DNA of 28,230 nt from Bacteroides sp. CAG:927 (GTDB taxonomy: Bacteria; Bacteroidota; Bacteroidia; Bacteroidales; Muribaculaceae), in assembly GCA_000431155.1 (NCBI GenBank), contig HF985652.1, positions 114,249 to 142,478 of the forward strand, given 5' to 3'. Of this stretch, positions 14,372 to 21,931 are shown piece after piece. The position numbers and the translations under genes were made by a program. The notes below the pieces were generated by a model. The model was given only the letters and a program-made list of their open reading frames with translations. It was not told where the DNA came from and did no database searches. Numbering within the stretch: the stretch's first letter is position 1; each line of letters opens with the position of its first letter.

Positions 14372-15078
14372 TGCTTACAGACGAAGAAAAAGTGCGTTAC
14401 GCACGCCATCTGTCGCTTCCCGGATTTGGCGAGGAAGCACAAAAGAGACTAAAAAACGGATCGGTACTCGTGATAGGGGCCGGTGGTCTCGGCAGTCCGG
14501 TGTTGCTATACCTTGCCGCCGCAGGAGTAGGACGCATCGGTGTGGCCGACGGAGACACTGTGGACACCACCAACCTCCAGCGTCAAATCATCCACTCAAC
14601 AAACAGTGTGGGCACAAGCAAGGTGGCATCGGCGGCACAACGCATCTCGGCACTCAACCCCGACATAACCGTAGTGACACACGACACATTCGTGAACCAA
14701 GAAAATATCGCAAGCCTCATAAATTCCTATGATTTTGTCATAGATGCCACGGACAGTCCTGACATAAAATTCCTTGTCAATGACACATGTGTGGCTCTCG
14801 GCAAACCCTACAACCACGGAGCGATATTTCAATATGAGGGACATACCATGACCGTACTTCCCGGCACAGCCGATCTCAGGACACTGTTCCCTGACGGGCC
14901 TGTGGCAGAAACCGAGAACACTCCCGTGGGACCGCTCGGAGTGGTGCCCGGCGTTCTGGGCACACTTCAGGCCACAGAAGCCATCAAATACCTGAGCGCA
15001 ACCGGCACCCTGCTTACCGACCGTCTGCTCCGATTCAACCTCCTTTCCATGCAATTCACCACCATAGCTCTAAGGTGA
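14371..15078 (+). CDS. ThiF/MoeB/HesA-type E1-like adenylyltransferase, cysteine-poor
   Basis: 235 aa Rossmann-fold E1-like protein. The ATP site is VLVIGAGGLGSPVLLYLAAAG (33-53), read as GAGGLG at 36-41. Asp60 follows, then the conserved NLQRQI (68-73) and DATDS (125-129). Typical MoeB and ThiF carry a zinc-binding PCYRC motif and a cysteine near SCAEAGV for sulfur transfer. Here the equivalent places read TADLRTLFPDG (166-176) and AETENTPVGPLG (179-190), so neither the zinc cysteines nor the active cysteine is present. Its only cysteine is in DTCVALG at 140. No small sulfur-carrier protein is encoded beside it. It may adenylate an unknown partner or act within the SUF pathway. Its place as last gene of the operon suggests the latter. 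Confidence 0.85.
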   Translation: MLTDEEKVRYARHLSLPGFGEEAQKRLKNGSVLVIGAGGLGSPVLLYLAAAGVGRIGVADGDTVDTTNLQRQIIHSTNSVGTSKVASAAQRISALNPDITVVTHDTFVNQENIASLINSYDFVIDATDSPDIKFLVNDTCVALGKPYNHGAIFQYEGHTMTVLPGTADLRTLFPDGPVAETENTPVGPLGVVPGVLGTLQATEAIKYLSATGTLLTDRLLRFNLLSMQFTTIALR

Positions 15079-15095
15079 AATGAATGGTTAAATAG

Positions 15096-15127
15096 TTTGG
15101 GTATTTGAGGGGAATTTTGTAATTTCG
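15096..15127 (+). promoter_or_regulatory. Promoter of nifJ
   Basis: TTTG at 15096-15099, a 20-nt spacer, then TAATTTCG at 15120-15127 (7 of 8 bases of the extended match, with exact TA and spacing). The start is expected near 15133, giving an untranslated leader of about 80 nt that contains the hairpin at 15142-15169. Confidence 0.75.
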
Positions 15128-15141
15128 CCACTGCGATTCAT

Positions 15142-15169
15142 CCATGCCGCGTATGCTCGCGTAGCATGG
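15142..15169 (+). promoter_or_regulatory. 5'-leader hairpin of nifJ mRNA
   Basis: CCATGC (15142-15147) pairs with GCATGG (15164-15169) and CGCG (15148-15151) with CGCG (15158-15161), with a 2-nt bulge and loop TATGCT. It lies just after the predicted transcript start, where a hairpin could stabilise a very abundant mRNA or bind a regulator. There is no T-run, so it is not a terminator. Confidence 0.6.
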
Positions 15170-15213
15170 TAATAATAAGGAAACTAACTCTAAAAATAGA
15201 TTACATAAACACT

Positions 15214-18200
15214 ATGAGCAAAGAAAAGAAATTCTTGACTTGTGACGGTAATCAGGCAGCTGCCCATATCTCGTATATGTTCTCCGAGGTAGCCGCTATT
15301 TACCCTATCACACCTTCGTCCACCATGGCGGAGTATGTTGACGAATGGGCTGCAGCCGGTCGTAAAAACATCTTCGGTGAAACAGTTCTTGTTCAGGAAA
15401 TGCAGAGCGAGGGCGGTGCAGCCGGTGCCGTTCACGGTTCGTTGCAGGCCGGTGCCCTCACCACCACCTACACTGCATCGCAGGGTCTTCTGCTGATGAT
15501 CCCCAACATGTACAAGATTGCCGGTGAACTGCTCCCCTGCGTATTCCATGTATCAGCCCGCACCATTGCTTCTCACGCACTCTCTATTTTCGGCGACCAT
15601 CAGGACGTTATGTCAGTGCGCCAGACAGGATTTGCAATGCTGGCCGAAGGTTCCGTGCAGGAAGTTATGGATCTGGCCGGTGTTGCCCACCTCAGCACCA
15701 TCAAGAGCCGCGTGCCTTTTGTGAATTTCTTTGACGGCTTCCGTACCTCTCACGAAATTCAGAAGATTGAAGTAGTGGATCAGGAAGACCTTGAGCCGCT
15801 GTTGGACCGCAAAGCTCTTGCCGAGTTCCGCGAACGCGCCCTCAACCCTGATGCTCCCGTGGCCCGCGGTATGGCTGAAAACGGTGACGTATTCTTCCAG
15901 CACCGTGAGGCAAGCAATAAATACTATGAGGCAGTGCCCGAAATAGTTGAGGATTACATGGGCCATATTTCCAAAATCACCGGCCGTGAATATCACCTGT
16001 TCAACTATTATGGCGCACCCGATGCCGAGCGTGTTATCATCGCCATGGGTTCAGTAACCCAGGCCGCTCAGGAAGCCATTGACCACCTCACAGCCAAAGG
16101 TGAAAAGGTAGGTCTCGTTGCCGTACACCTTTATCGTCCGTTCTCAGCCAAGCATTTCCTTGCAGCCGTGCCCAAAACAGCAAAGCGCATAGCCGTGCTT
16201 GACCGCACCAAGGAGCCCGGAGCCACCGGCGACCCCTTGTATCTGGATGTGGCAGAATGCTTCACCGGCGTAGCCGATGCACCCCAGATTGTAGCCGGCC
16301 GCTACGGTCTTGCATCCAAAGACACCACTCCCGCCCAGATCATTTCCGTTTACGATAACCTTGCTCTTCCCGAGCCCAAAAATCATTTCACCATCGGTAT
16401 CGTGGACGATGTGACATTCACATCACTCCCCCCCATGGAAGAAATTGCGCTCAGCGGCGAGAATACTTTTGAGGCCAAATTCTACGGACTCGGAGCTGAC
16501 GGTACTGTAGGTGCCAACAAGAACTCCGTGAAGATTATCGGTGACAACACCTCCAAATATTGTCAGGCATACTTCGCTTACGACTCCAAGAAATCAGGCG
16601 GCTTCACCTGCTCACACCTGCGCTTCGGTGACGACCCCATCCGCTCCACATATCTGGTAACCACTCCTAACTTCGTGGCATGCCATGTTCAGGCTTACCT
16701 GCACATGTATGATGTGACACGCGGCCTGCGCGATGGCGGCACATTCCTGCTCAACACCATTTGGGACGGCGAGGAATTGGTCAAGAACCTGCCCAACAAT
16801 GTCAAAAAGTATTTTGCTGACCACAACATCACAGTTTACTACATCAACGCTACCAAGATAGCACAGGAAATCGGTCTCGGAAACCGCACCAACACCATTC
16901 TCCAGAGCGCATTCTTCCGCATCACCGAGGTAATCCCTGTTGACCTTGCAGTAGAGCAGATGAAGAAATTCATCGTCAAGAGCTACGGCAAGAAAGGTGA
17001 AGATGTGGTTAACAAGAACTATGCAGCCGTTGACCGTGGCGGTGAATACAAGCAGCTCACCGTTGACAAGGCATGGAGCAATCTTCCCGCCGATGAGCCT
17101 GCAACCAACAACGACCCCGCGTTCATCAACGAAGTGGTTCGTCCCATCAACGCTCAGAACGGCGACCTCCTCAAGGTTTCCGCTTTCAAGGGCATAGAAG
17201 ACGGCACATGGGCACAGGGCACTGCCGCTTACGAAAAACGCGGTGTGGCAGCCTTTGTTCCCGAATGGAATGAACAGAACTGTATCCAGTGCAACAAGTG
17301 TGCATATGTATGTCCTCACGCTGCAATCCGCCCGTTCGTGCTTGACGCCAACGAAATGAGCAAGGCTCCTTTCGGCGAAAACGACACTCTGCCCGCTATC
17401 GGCAAAACATTCACCGGCATGCGCTTTATCCAGAGCATAGATGTGCTTGACTGTCTCGGTTGCGGCAACTGCGTAGATGTATGCCCCGGCAAGAAGAACA
17501 AAGAAACCGGCGAAATTGAAAAGGCTCTCGTTATGAAGCCTCTTGAAACACAGCTCGACGCACAGAAAGAATGGGATTACTGCGTGGCAAACGTGGCTTC
17601 AAAACAGCATCTCGTAGATGTGAAAGCCAACGTGAAGAACAGCCAGTTTGCAACTCCTCTCTTTGAATTCTCCGGCGCTTGCTCAGGTTGCGGTGAAACT
17701 CCTTATGTGAAACTCATCAGTCAGCTCTATGGCGACCACGAGATAGTAGCCAACGCTACCGGTTGCTCATCAATCTACTCCGGTTCCGTTCCCTCTACCC
17801 CCTACACCACCAACGCCAAGGGTCATGGTCCCGCTTGGGGCAACTCACTGTTTGAGGACTTCTGCGAATTTGGTCTCGGTATGTTCATAGCCAATGAAAA
17901 ACTCCGTGCACGTCTCGAAGAGGCCATGAAAGCCGCTACCACCTGCCCCGATTGCAGCAACGAAATCCACGAACTGGCCCAGAAGTGGCTTGACAACAAG
18001 GAAGATGCCGTAATCACCCGCGAAATCGCTGACACCATCGTACCTCTCTGCGAAGCCTGCAACTGCGACACATGCAAGACTATCCTTGACATGAAGCACT
18101 ACATTGTGAAACGCTCACAGTGGATTATCGGCGGTGACGGCGCAAGCTACGACATAGGCTTCGGCGGTCTTGACCACGTGCTTGCTTCCGGCAAGAATGT

Positions 18201-18801
18201 CAACCTCCTTGTTCTTGACACTGAGGTTTACTCCAACACCGGCGGTCAGGCATCCAAGGCTACTCCTCTCGGTGCTATCGCCAAATTTGCCGCTTCCGGC
18301 AAACGTATCCGCAAAAAAGACCTCGGCCTTATCGCCAGCACCTATGGCTACGTTTATGCAGCACAGGTGGCTATGGGCGCAGACCAGGCTCAGACCCTCA
18401 AAGCTATCCGCGAAGCAGAAGCTTATGACGGCCCGTCTATCATCATAGCTTACGCTCCCTGTATCAACCACGGCATCAAAGCCGGCATGGGTAAATCCCA
18501 GCACGAGGAGGAGAACGCTGTGAAGTGCGGTTACTGGCATCTGTGGCGTTACAACCCCGCACTGGAAGCTGAAGGCAAGAACCCCTTCACCCTTGACAGC
18601 AAAGAACCCGATTGGGACAAATTTGAGGACTTCCTCAAAGGCGAAGTTCGCTACGCTTCCGTACTCAAGCAGTACCCCAACGAAGCATCCGAACTGTTTG
18701 CTGCTGCCAAAGCCAATGCACAGTGGCGTTACAACAACTATCGCCGCCTTGCCCAGCAGCAGTGGGGCGTAGATCCCGAAATCGGCAACCTGCCCAAATA
18801 A
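15214..18801 (+). CDS. nifJ: Pyruvate:ferredoxin (flavodoxin) oxidoreductase, single-chain
   Basis: 1195 aa, the usual size for the one-chain enzyme that converts pyruvate and CoA to acetyl-CoA, CO2 and reduced ferredoxin. In order: the pyruvate-binding domain with YPITPSSTMAEYVDEWA, the CoA-related and gamma-type domains, two 4Fe-4S motifs (Cys690/693/696/700 in CIQCNKCAYVCP and Cys747/750/753/757 in CLGCGNCVDVCPG), Cys823 and Cys826 in CSGCGE for the cluster near TPP, and GDGASYDIGFGGLDH (974-988) for TPP-Mg binding. An in-frame ATG at 15166 was rejected because it falls inside the leader hairpin; 15214 gives MSKEKKFLTCDGN, the usual start. Codon choice looks optimised for high expression. 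A strong terminator follows. Confidence 0.97.
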   Translation: MSKEKKFLTCDGNQAAAHISYMFSEVAAIYPITPSSTMAEYVDEWAAAGRKNIFGETVLVQEMQSEGGAAGAVHGSLQAGALTTTYTASQGLLLMIPNMYKIAGELLPCVFHVSARTIASHALSIFGDHQDVMSVRQTGFAMLAEGSVQEVMDLAGVAHLSTIKSRVPFVNFFDGFRTSHEIQKIEVVDQEDLEPLLDRKALAEFRERALNPDAPVARGMAENGDVFFQHREASNKYYEAVPEIVEDYMGHISKITGREYHLFNYYGAPDAERVIIAMGSVTQAAQEAIDHLTAKGEKVGLVAVHLYRPFSAKHFLAAVPKTAKRIAVLDRTKEPGATGDPLYLDVAECFTGVADAPQIVAGRYGLASKDTTPAQIISVYDNLALPEPKNHFTIGIVDDVTFTSLPPMEEIALSGENTFEAKFYGLGADGTVGANKNSVKIIGDNTSKYCQAYFAYDSKKSGGFTCSHLRFGDDPIRSTYLVTTPNFVACHVQAYLHMYDVTRGLRDGGTFLLNTIWDGEELVKNLPNNVKKYFADHNITVYYINATKIAQEIGLGNRTNTILQSAFFRITEVIPVDLAVEQMKKFIVKSYGKKGEDVVNKNYAAVDRGGEYKQLTVDKAWSNLPADEPATNNDPAFINEVVRPINAQNGDLLKVSAFKGIEDGTWAQGTAAYEKRGVAAFVPEWNEQNCIQCNKCAYVCPHAAIRPFVLDANEMSKAPFGENDTLPAIGKTFTGMRFIQSIDVLDCLGCGNCVDVCPGKKNKETGEIEKALVMKPLETQLDAQKEWDYCVANVASKQHLVDVKANVKNSQFATPLFEFSGACSGCGETPYVKLISQLYGDHEIVANATGCSSIYSGSVPSTPYTTNAKGHGPAWGNSLFEDFCEFGLGMFIANEKLRARLEEAMKAATTCPDCSNEIHELAQKWLDNKEDAVITREIADTIVPLCEACNCDTCKTILDMKHYIVKRSQWIIGGDGASYDIGFGGLDHVLASGKNVNLLVLDTEVYSNTGGQASKATPLGAIAKFAASGKRIRKKDLGLIASTYGYVYAAQVAMGADQAQTLKAIREAEAYDGPSIIIAYAPCINHGIKAGMGKSQHEEENAVKCGYWHLWRYNPALEAEGKNPFTLDSKEPDWDKFEDFLKGEVRYASVLKQYPNEASELFAAAKANAQWRYNNYRRLAQQQWGVDPEIGNLPK

Positions 18802-18823
18802 TCAACACCCTATATCACAAAAA

Positions 18824-18850
18824 GCGGAGGCTCCACGGTCTCCGCTTTTT
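18824..18850 (+). terminator. Terminator of nifJ
   Basis: GCGGAG (18824-18829) pairs with CTCCGC (18840-18845), extended by AAAA upstream against TTTTT downstream. It begins 22 nt after the nifJ stop. Confidence 0.85.
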
Positions 18851-18873
18851 ATATCCCCATGTTGACAAAAAAC

Positions 18874-18902
18874 AAAATGCCCGGAATAAATCCGGGCATT
18901 TT
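18874..18902 (-). terminator. Terminator of rubrerythrin (bidirectional shape)
   Basis: AAAATGCCCGGA (18874-18885), loop of 5, TCCGGGCATTTT (18891-18902): a perfect 12-bp stem with T-runs in both directions. It lies 23 nt past the rubrerythrin stop on the minus strand and can also back up the nifJ terminator. Confidence 0.85.
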
Positions 18903-18925
18903 GATGTTTATAAAGATTCTGTTTA

Positions 18926-19468
18926 TCAATAATTTCTGGCCTCAATCTCAAAGAAGCTCTGCGGATGTGCGCAAACGGGACATGCAGCAGGTGCTTTCTT
19001 GCCAATAACCACATGACCGCAGTTACGGCAAATCCAGATTGTGTCACCCTCGCGTGAGAATACCAATCCTTCCTCAATGTTGGCCAGCAGACGACGATAG
19101 CGTTCCTCGTGATGGCGTTCAATAGCGGCAACACCTCTGAAACGGGCAGCGATAGCAGTGAACCCTTCTTCTTCAGCCTCCACAGCCATACGCTCGTACA
19201 TATCGGTCCATTCATAATTCTCGCCGGCTGCGGCATCGCGGAGATTGGTCATGGTGTCGGGCACCTCACCGTTGTGAAGAAGCTTGAACCACAATTTGGC
19301 GTGCTCTTTTTCATTGGAAGCAGTTTCCTCAAAGATAGCGGCAATCTGCTCGTAGCCGTCTTTGCGAGCCTTAGATGCATAGAAAGTGTATTTGTTGCGG
19401 GCCTGTGATTCACCTGCAAACGCTTCCATAAGATTACGTTCTGTCTTTGTTCCTTTAAGTTCTTTCAT
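18926..19468 (-). CDS. rbr: Rubrerythrin
   Basis: 180 aa diiron peroxidase that removes hydrogen peroxide in anaerobes. The ferritin-like part has Glu20, the ExxH pairs Glu53/His56 and Glu117/His120, and Glu97 as diiron ligands. The C-terminal rubredoxin-like domain binds iron through Cys147, Cys150 (CRNC), Cys163 and Cys166 (CPVC). All ligands are present and the length is normal. It is convergent with nifJ, whose Fe-S clusters it would help protect. The promoter lies about 190 nt upstream, giving a long leader with two hairpins, so post-transcriptional control is possible. Confidence 0.96.
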   Translation of the reverse strand: MKELKGTKTERNLMEAFAGESQARNKYTFYASKARKDGYEQIAAIFEETASNEKEHAKLWFKLLHNGEVPDTMTNLRDAAAGENYEWTDMYERMAVEAEEEGFTAIAARFRGVAAIERHHEERYRRLLANIEEGLVFSREGDTIWICRNCGHVVIGKKAPAACPVCAHPQSFFEIEARNY

Positions 19469-19511
19469 TGTAGTTTAGTTTTTTAGAATGTTTACTTTTT
19501 TATTTTTGCAT

Positions 19512-19632
19512 TTAGGAGATACTCCTTAATAATATATATCCGTCTATTTCAATCGGCATACATGTGTAAATATTATAAACGATTGTATCGGGCAGAATAT
19601 TCAGTAACGTTTATATGATGTAAAACATATAA
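19512..19632 (-). promoter_or_regulatory. Long rubrerythrin leader with two hairpins
   Basis: Between the promoter at 19662 and the ATG at 19468 the leader is about 190 nt and has no gene. On the minus strand it contains TTATATG (19632-19626) pairing with CATATAA (19617-19611) and, nearer the gene, TTAAGGAG-TAT-CTCCTAA around 19527-19512. The second hairpin sequesters an AAGGAG Shine-Dalgarno-like motif. No known riboswitch was recognised. Confidence 0.4.
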
Positions 19633-19661
19633 TTGTACTCATATCTATATTGCAATCATTA

Positions 19662-19692
19662 CAAAGTTACGGATTAATCCAACATCTGCAAA
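19662..19692 (-). promoter_or_regulatory. Promoter of rubrerythrin
   Basis: On the minus strand: TTTG (19692-19689), 19-nt spacer, TAACTTTG (19669-19662), an exact match to the Bacteroidetes consensus with ideal spacing. The ATG lies about 190 nt downstream. Confidence 0.75.
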
Positions 19693-19741
19693 TTTTTTTT
19701 GCTGTTTTTACATCTTCTGTCAATATTATTTTTTTGTAAGG

Positions 19742-19772
19742 CAAAAAACTCCCGCCTGACAACAGACGGGAG
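19742..19772 (-). terminator. Terminator of the DUF805 gene
   Basis: On the minus strand, CTCCCG (19772-19767), a 12-nt loop, CGGGAG (19754-19749), then TTTTTTG. A further hairpin, ACCTGAC/GTCAGGT at 19790-19808, lies between this and the gene end at 19813. Confidence 0.75.
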
Positions 19773-19812
19773 CTATGAATTGATACGTTACCTGACGGTG
19801 CGTCAGGTGTTA

Positions 19813-20193
19813 TCAGTTAACAGGAACATCACCGAAACGGTTGGGCTGCGGCTGTGATTGACCTATACACAATATAATAAAAATAATAGTGCCGACAACA
19901 GGAATTAGATTGATGAACCACCATCCTCCGGCGCGACCTGTGTCATGAAGGCGGCGCCAGCTTACCGCAAGAGTCGGCACAAGCACTGCGATACTGAAAT
20001 TCCAGCTGATCCATTCAATAAAATTCACATAATATCCCAAAGTGCCAAGGACAATATTCACTACCCAGACAGCAAGCATCCACCACCAGAATTCGGCACG
20101 TGATGCACGCCCGCTAAAGTCAGAATATTTGTTGAGTACACGTTTTACCGCATCTTCTAAACTGAGCGGTGCAGATTGATGGAATTCAGCCAT
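19813..20193 (-). CDS. DUF805 family inner-membrane protein
   Basis: 126 aa. It has the DUF805 pattern: FSGRASRAEFWWW at residues 26-38 just before the first membrane segment, hydrophobic segments at about 36-55, 62-78 and 92-112, and the loop WRRLHDTGRAGGW (79-91) typical of this family. Proteins of this kind (E. coli YhaH and YhaI are relatives) have no established function. The N-terminal 20 residues (SLEDAVKRVLNKY) form a small cytosolic helix that is also typical. It has its own promoter at 20260-20294 and a terminator after the gene, so it is a single-gene unit. Confidence 0.9.
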   Translation of the reverse strand: MAEFHQSAPLSLEDAVKRVLNKYSDFSGRASRAEFWWWMLAVWVVNIVLGTLGYYVNFIEWISWNFSIAVLVPTLAVSWRRLHDTGRAGGWWFINLIPVVGTIIFIILCIGQSQPQPNRFGDVPVN

Positions 20194-20259
20194 AATTAAT
20201 GAGTTTTATATTATTTGATTTGATTCACTGGATATGATAACTTCGCTACCATCCGATTA

Positions 20260-20294
20260 CAAAAGTATATAAATATTCCAATATTCCCAACAAA
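20260..20294 (-). promoter_or_regulatory. Promoter of the DUF805 gene
   Basis: On the minus strand: TTTG (20294-20291), 23-nt spacer, TACTTTTG (20267-20260), exact for TAnnTTTG. The leader to the ATG at 20193 is about 60 nt. Confidence 0.6.
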
Positions 20295-20315
20295 CTGCAT
20301 GAAGCCTACGCAAAA

Positions 20316-20349
20316 TTGACTGAATGTCAGAAAAAATTAAATAATTTTG
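20316..20349 (+). promoter_or_regulatory. Promoter of the PH-domain gene
   Basis: TTG (20316-20318), 23-nt spacer, TAATTTTG (20342-20349). An ATG at 20355 follows after only 5 nt (TGTCA), so the mRNA would be nearly leaderless. Confidence 0.6.
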
Positions 20350-20354
20350 TGTCA

Positions 20355-20775
20355 ATGGAAAAAGGTATATAAATCAAAAGTCGCCAAATGGTATGTGTGG
20401 ACTTGCTTCGGAGTTGTAGCCGCCTTTATAGGTACTTTGTTTCTATGCTATCAATCCTCATGGATACTCCTGATTGATGTAGTATTTATGGGCATAACCG
20501 TTGCGCTAATGTTTGATATGCTGTTTCACACAGATTATACTATCAAGGGAGATAAATTATATATCAGATGCGGGGTTTTGTTTCATATGACATTGCCGAT
20601 AGACAGAATAACGGAAATAGCACATAAATCAACAATATTGTCATCGCCGGCCTTGTCAGCAAAGCGAATAGGCATAAGATACGGCCTTAAGAATTGGGTA
20701 TATATTTCTCCAAAGAATCAGGAGGATTTTATATCGGACATAAAATCAATAAACCCACAAATCACCATAAGCTGA
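20355..20775 (+). CDS. Bacterial PH-domain membrane protein with apparent start-site frameshift
   Basis: About 140 aa: two adjacent hydrophobic segments (WYVWTCFGVVAAFIGTLFLC and WILLIDVVFMGITVALMF) followed by a PH-like domain with YTIKGDKLYIRCG, then MTLPIDRITEIAHKS and a YISPKNQEDFISDI end. This is the YdbT/bPH-type pattern of small membrane proteins of unknown role. The long frame has no ATG at its start: it opens with a TTG at 20347 that lies inside the -7 box. The ATG at 20355 is in another frame and reads MEKGI then stop. Removing one G from AAAAAGG gives MEKVYKSKVAKWY, which looks like the natural beginning. So a one-base insertion, a sequencing error, or an unusual start is present. 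The end at 20775 is secure. Confidence 0.7.
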
Positions 20776-20872
20776 AAGCCTGCCGCAAAACAGCCTACTT
20801 GGAGATTCATGAATCTTCGCATCCAACTCACTGACGGTGCCGGGGTCGGCGCGTTCAAACAGGCATAAAAAA

Positions 20873-20913
20873 AGAATGAGTAGCGAAAGCCGAAGCTTAA
20901 CGATACTCATTCT
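20873..20913 (-). terminator. Terminator of tRNA-Asp
   Basis: AGAATGAGTA (20873-20882) pairs perfectly with TACTCATTCT (20904-20913), and on the minus strand is followed by TTTTTTTATG. It begins about 14 nt past the tRNA 3' end. Confidence 0.8.
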
Positions 20914-20926
20914 CCTCTCTCCTCAG

Positions 20927-21000
20927 CGGTGCGGACGGGACTCGAACCCGCGACCCCCTGCGTGACAGGCAGGTATTCTAACCAGCTGAACTACCGCACC
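20927..21000 (-). tRNA. tRNA-Asp (GTC)
   Basis: The minus strand folds into a complete cloverleaf of 74 nt. Acceptor GGTGCGG (21000-20994) pairs with CCGCACC (20934-20928); the discriminator G is at 20927; CCA is not encoded. D-arm GTTC...GAAT, anticodon loop CTGTCAC with anticodon GTC (aspartate), and T-arm with GGTTCGAGTCC. All stems pair well. Confidence 0.96.
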
Positions 21001-21039
21001 AAGTTTTGAGGCGCAGCGGCTATTGCCGTTTTGCGAGTG

Positions 21040-21070
21040 CAAAGATATGGTGGTTTTTTGGATTGTGCAA
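21040..21070 (-). promoter_or_regulatory. Promoter of tRNA-Asp
   Basis: On the minus strand: TTG (21070-21068), 20-nt spacer, TATCTTTG (21047-21040), exact for TAnnTTTG. The tRNA 5' end is about 33-40 nt beyond the predicted start. Confidence 0.7.
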
Positions 21071-21150
21071 GCATTTTTCAAAAAAAATGCGTTTGAGAGG
21101 CGAATTTTTCCCATTTAAGATTGTTTATACGGTTGAAGCAGGATGTAAAG

Positions 21151-21181
21151 TTGTGGATTTCGCACAATATGGCTACCTTTA
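21151..21181 (+). promoter_or_regulatory. Possible promoter of the DUF5715-type lipoprotein gene
   Basis: TTG (21151-21153), 20-nt spacer, TACCTTTA (21174-21181; one mismatch to TAnnTTTG). The ATG at 21191 is 9 nt after the box, so the leader would be very short. Confidence 0.45.
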
Positions 21182-21190
21182 CGATGCAAT

Positions 21191-21931
21191 ATGAAAGGTA
21201 CAATTTTAAGCATAATATCAATATTAGGCGCATCCATTGTGTGCGGCTGTTCGTCACATGAGGCAAGCGAGCATGACAATGACCCTCTCGCATGGCTGGA
21301 AGTGGATTCATCCGCGCCATACAACAATCCTCTGCCGGAGATGCCTGAGCCTACGGAGAAAATAACCATACACAGTGTGGGACCATTGGCTCAAGTATTC
21401 AACGACAGCAATTATATCCATTGGAACGATGCCGAAAAGATAGGAATAATGCCGCTGAGCGACACACATTCACATTTTAATCCTGGCAAAGAACTGGTAA
21501 AAGTGACTTCGTGTGAGGACTTTTATGTGGAGCCGCTCACGCACTCCAGCCCATATCTCGTGCCCGAAGCCGCAGCGTTGCTGCATGAAGTGGGACGCAG
21601 GTTTCGCGACTCTCTGCAGGCACGCGGGGGCGGAGACTACCGCATAAAAGTGACGAGCGTGCTCCGCACACCTGCGGGAGTGCGCCGCTTGCGCCGATCC
21701 AACCGCAATGCCATTGATTCGTCTGTACATCAGATGGGCACTACCGTGGATATAAGCTATTCCCGCTTCATGGCCTATTCCCCCACTCCGGCACGAAGCG
21801 CAGAAGACCTCAAAAACTTACTTGGCGAAGTACTATTTGCCATGCGCGCCGAAGGGAAATGCTGGGTCAAATATGAGCGCAAACAACCTTGTTACCACAT
21901 CACAGTGCGTCCCAAAAACAATATACAATGA
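21191..21931 (+). CDS. DUF5715-type lipoprotein with M15 peptidase-like metal site
   Basis: 246 aa. The signal is MKGTILSIISILGASIVCGC with likely lipidated Cys20. Residues 150-190 contain YRIKVTSVLRT and SSVHQMGTTVDISYS, matching the S-x-H-x(6)-D metal motif of D-Ala-D-Ala carboxypeptidases of the M15/VanY type (His180, Asp187). The third ligand would be His236 in CYHITV. This is the pattern I associate with DUF5715 in Bacteroidetes. An activity on cell-wall peptides in the periplasm is plausible but unproven. The stop overlaps the ATG of the AsmA-like gene by 4 nt (ATGA), so the two are coupled. It heads an apparent four-gene run to aroB. Confidence 0.82.
   Translation: MKGTILSIISILGASIVCGCSSHEASEHDNDPLAWLEVDSSAPYNNPLPEMPEPTEKITIHSVGPLAQVFNDSNYIHWNDAEKIGIMPLSDTHSHFNPGKELVKVTSCEDFYVEPLTHSSPYLVPEAAALLHEVGRRFRDSLQARGGGDYRIKVTSVLRTPAGVRRLRRSNRNAIDSSVHQMGTTVDISYSRFMAYSPTPARSAEDLKNLLGEVLFAMRAEGKCWVKYERKQPCYHITVRPKNNIQ

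Noticed and set aside
15166..15213. Upstream in-frame ATG of nifJ
   Set aside because: It falls inside the leader hairpin and would add 16 residues not typical of the family; ATG 15214 fits better.
16612..17319. Minus-strand ORF of 235 aa inside nifJ
   Set aside because: It is antisense to a strongly conserved gene with optimised codons; long antisense frames are a by-product of that codon bias and no domain is visible.
20776..20870. Minus-strand frame reading FERADPGTVSELDAKIHESP
   Set aside because: It looks coding-like but has no start codon and lies between a gene end and the tRNA-Asp terminator; too short to support as a gene remnant.
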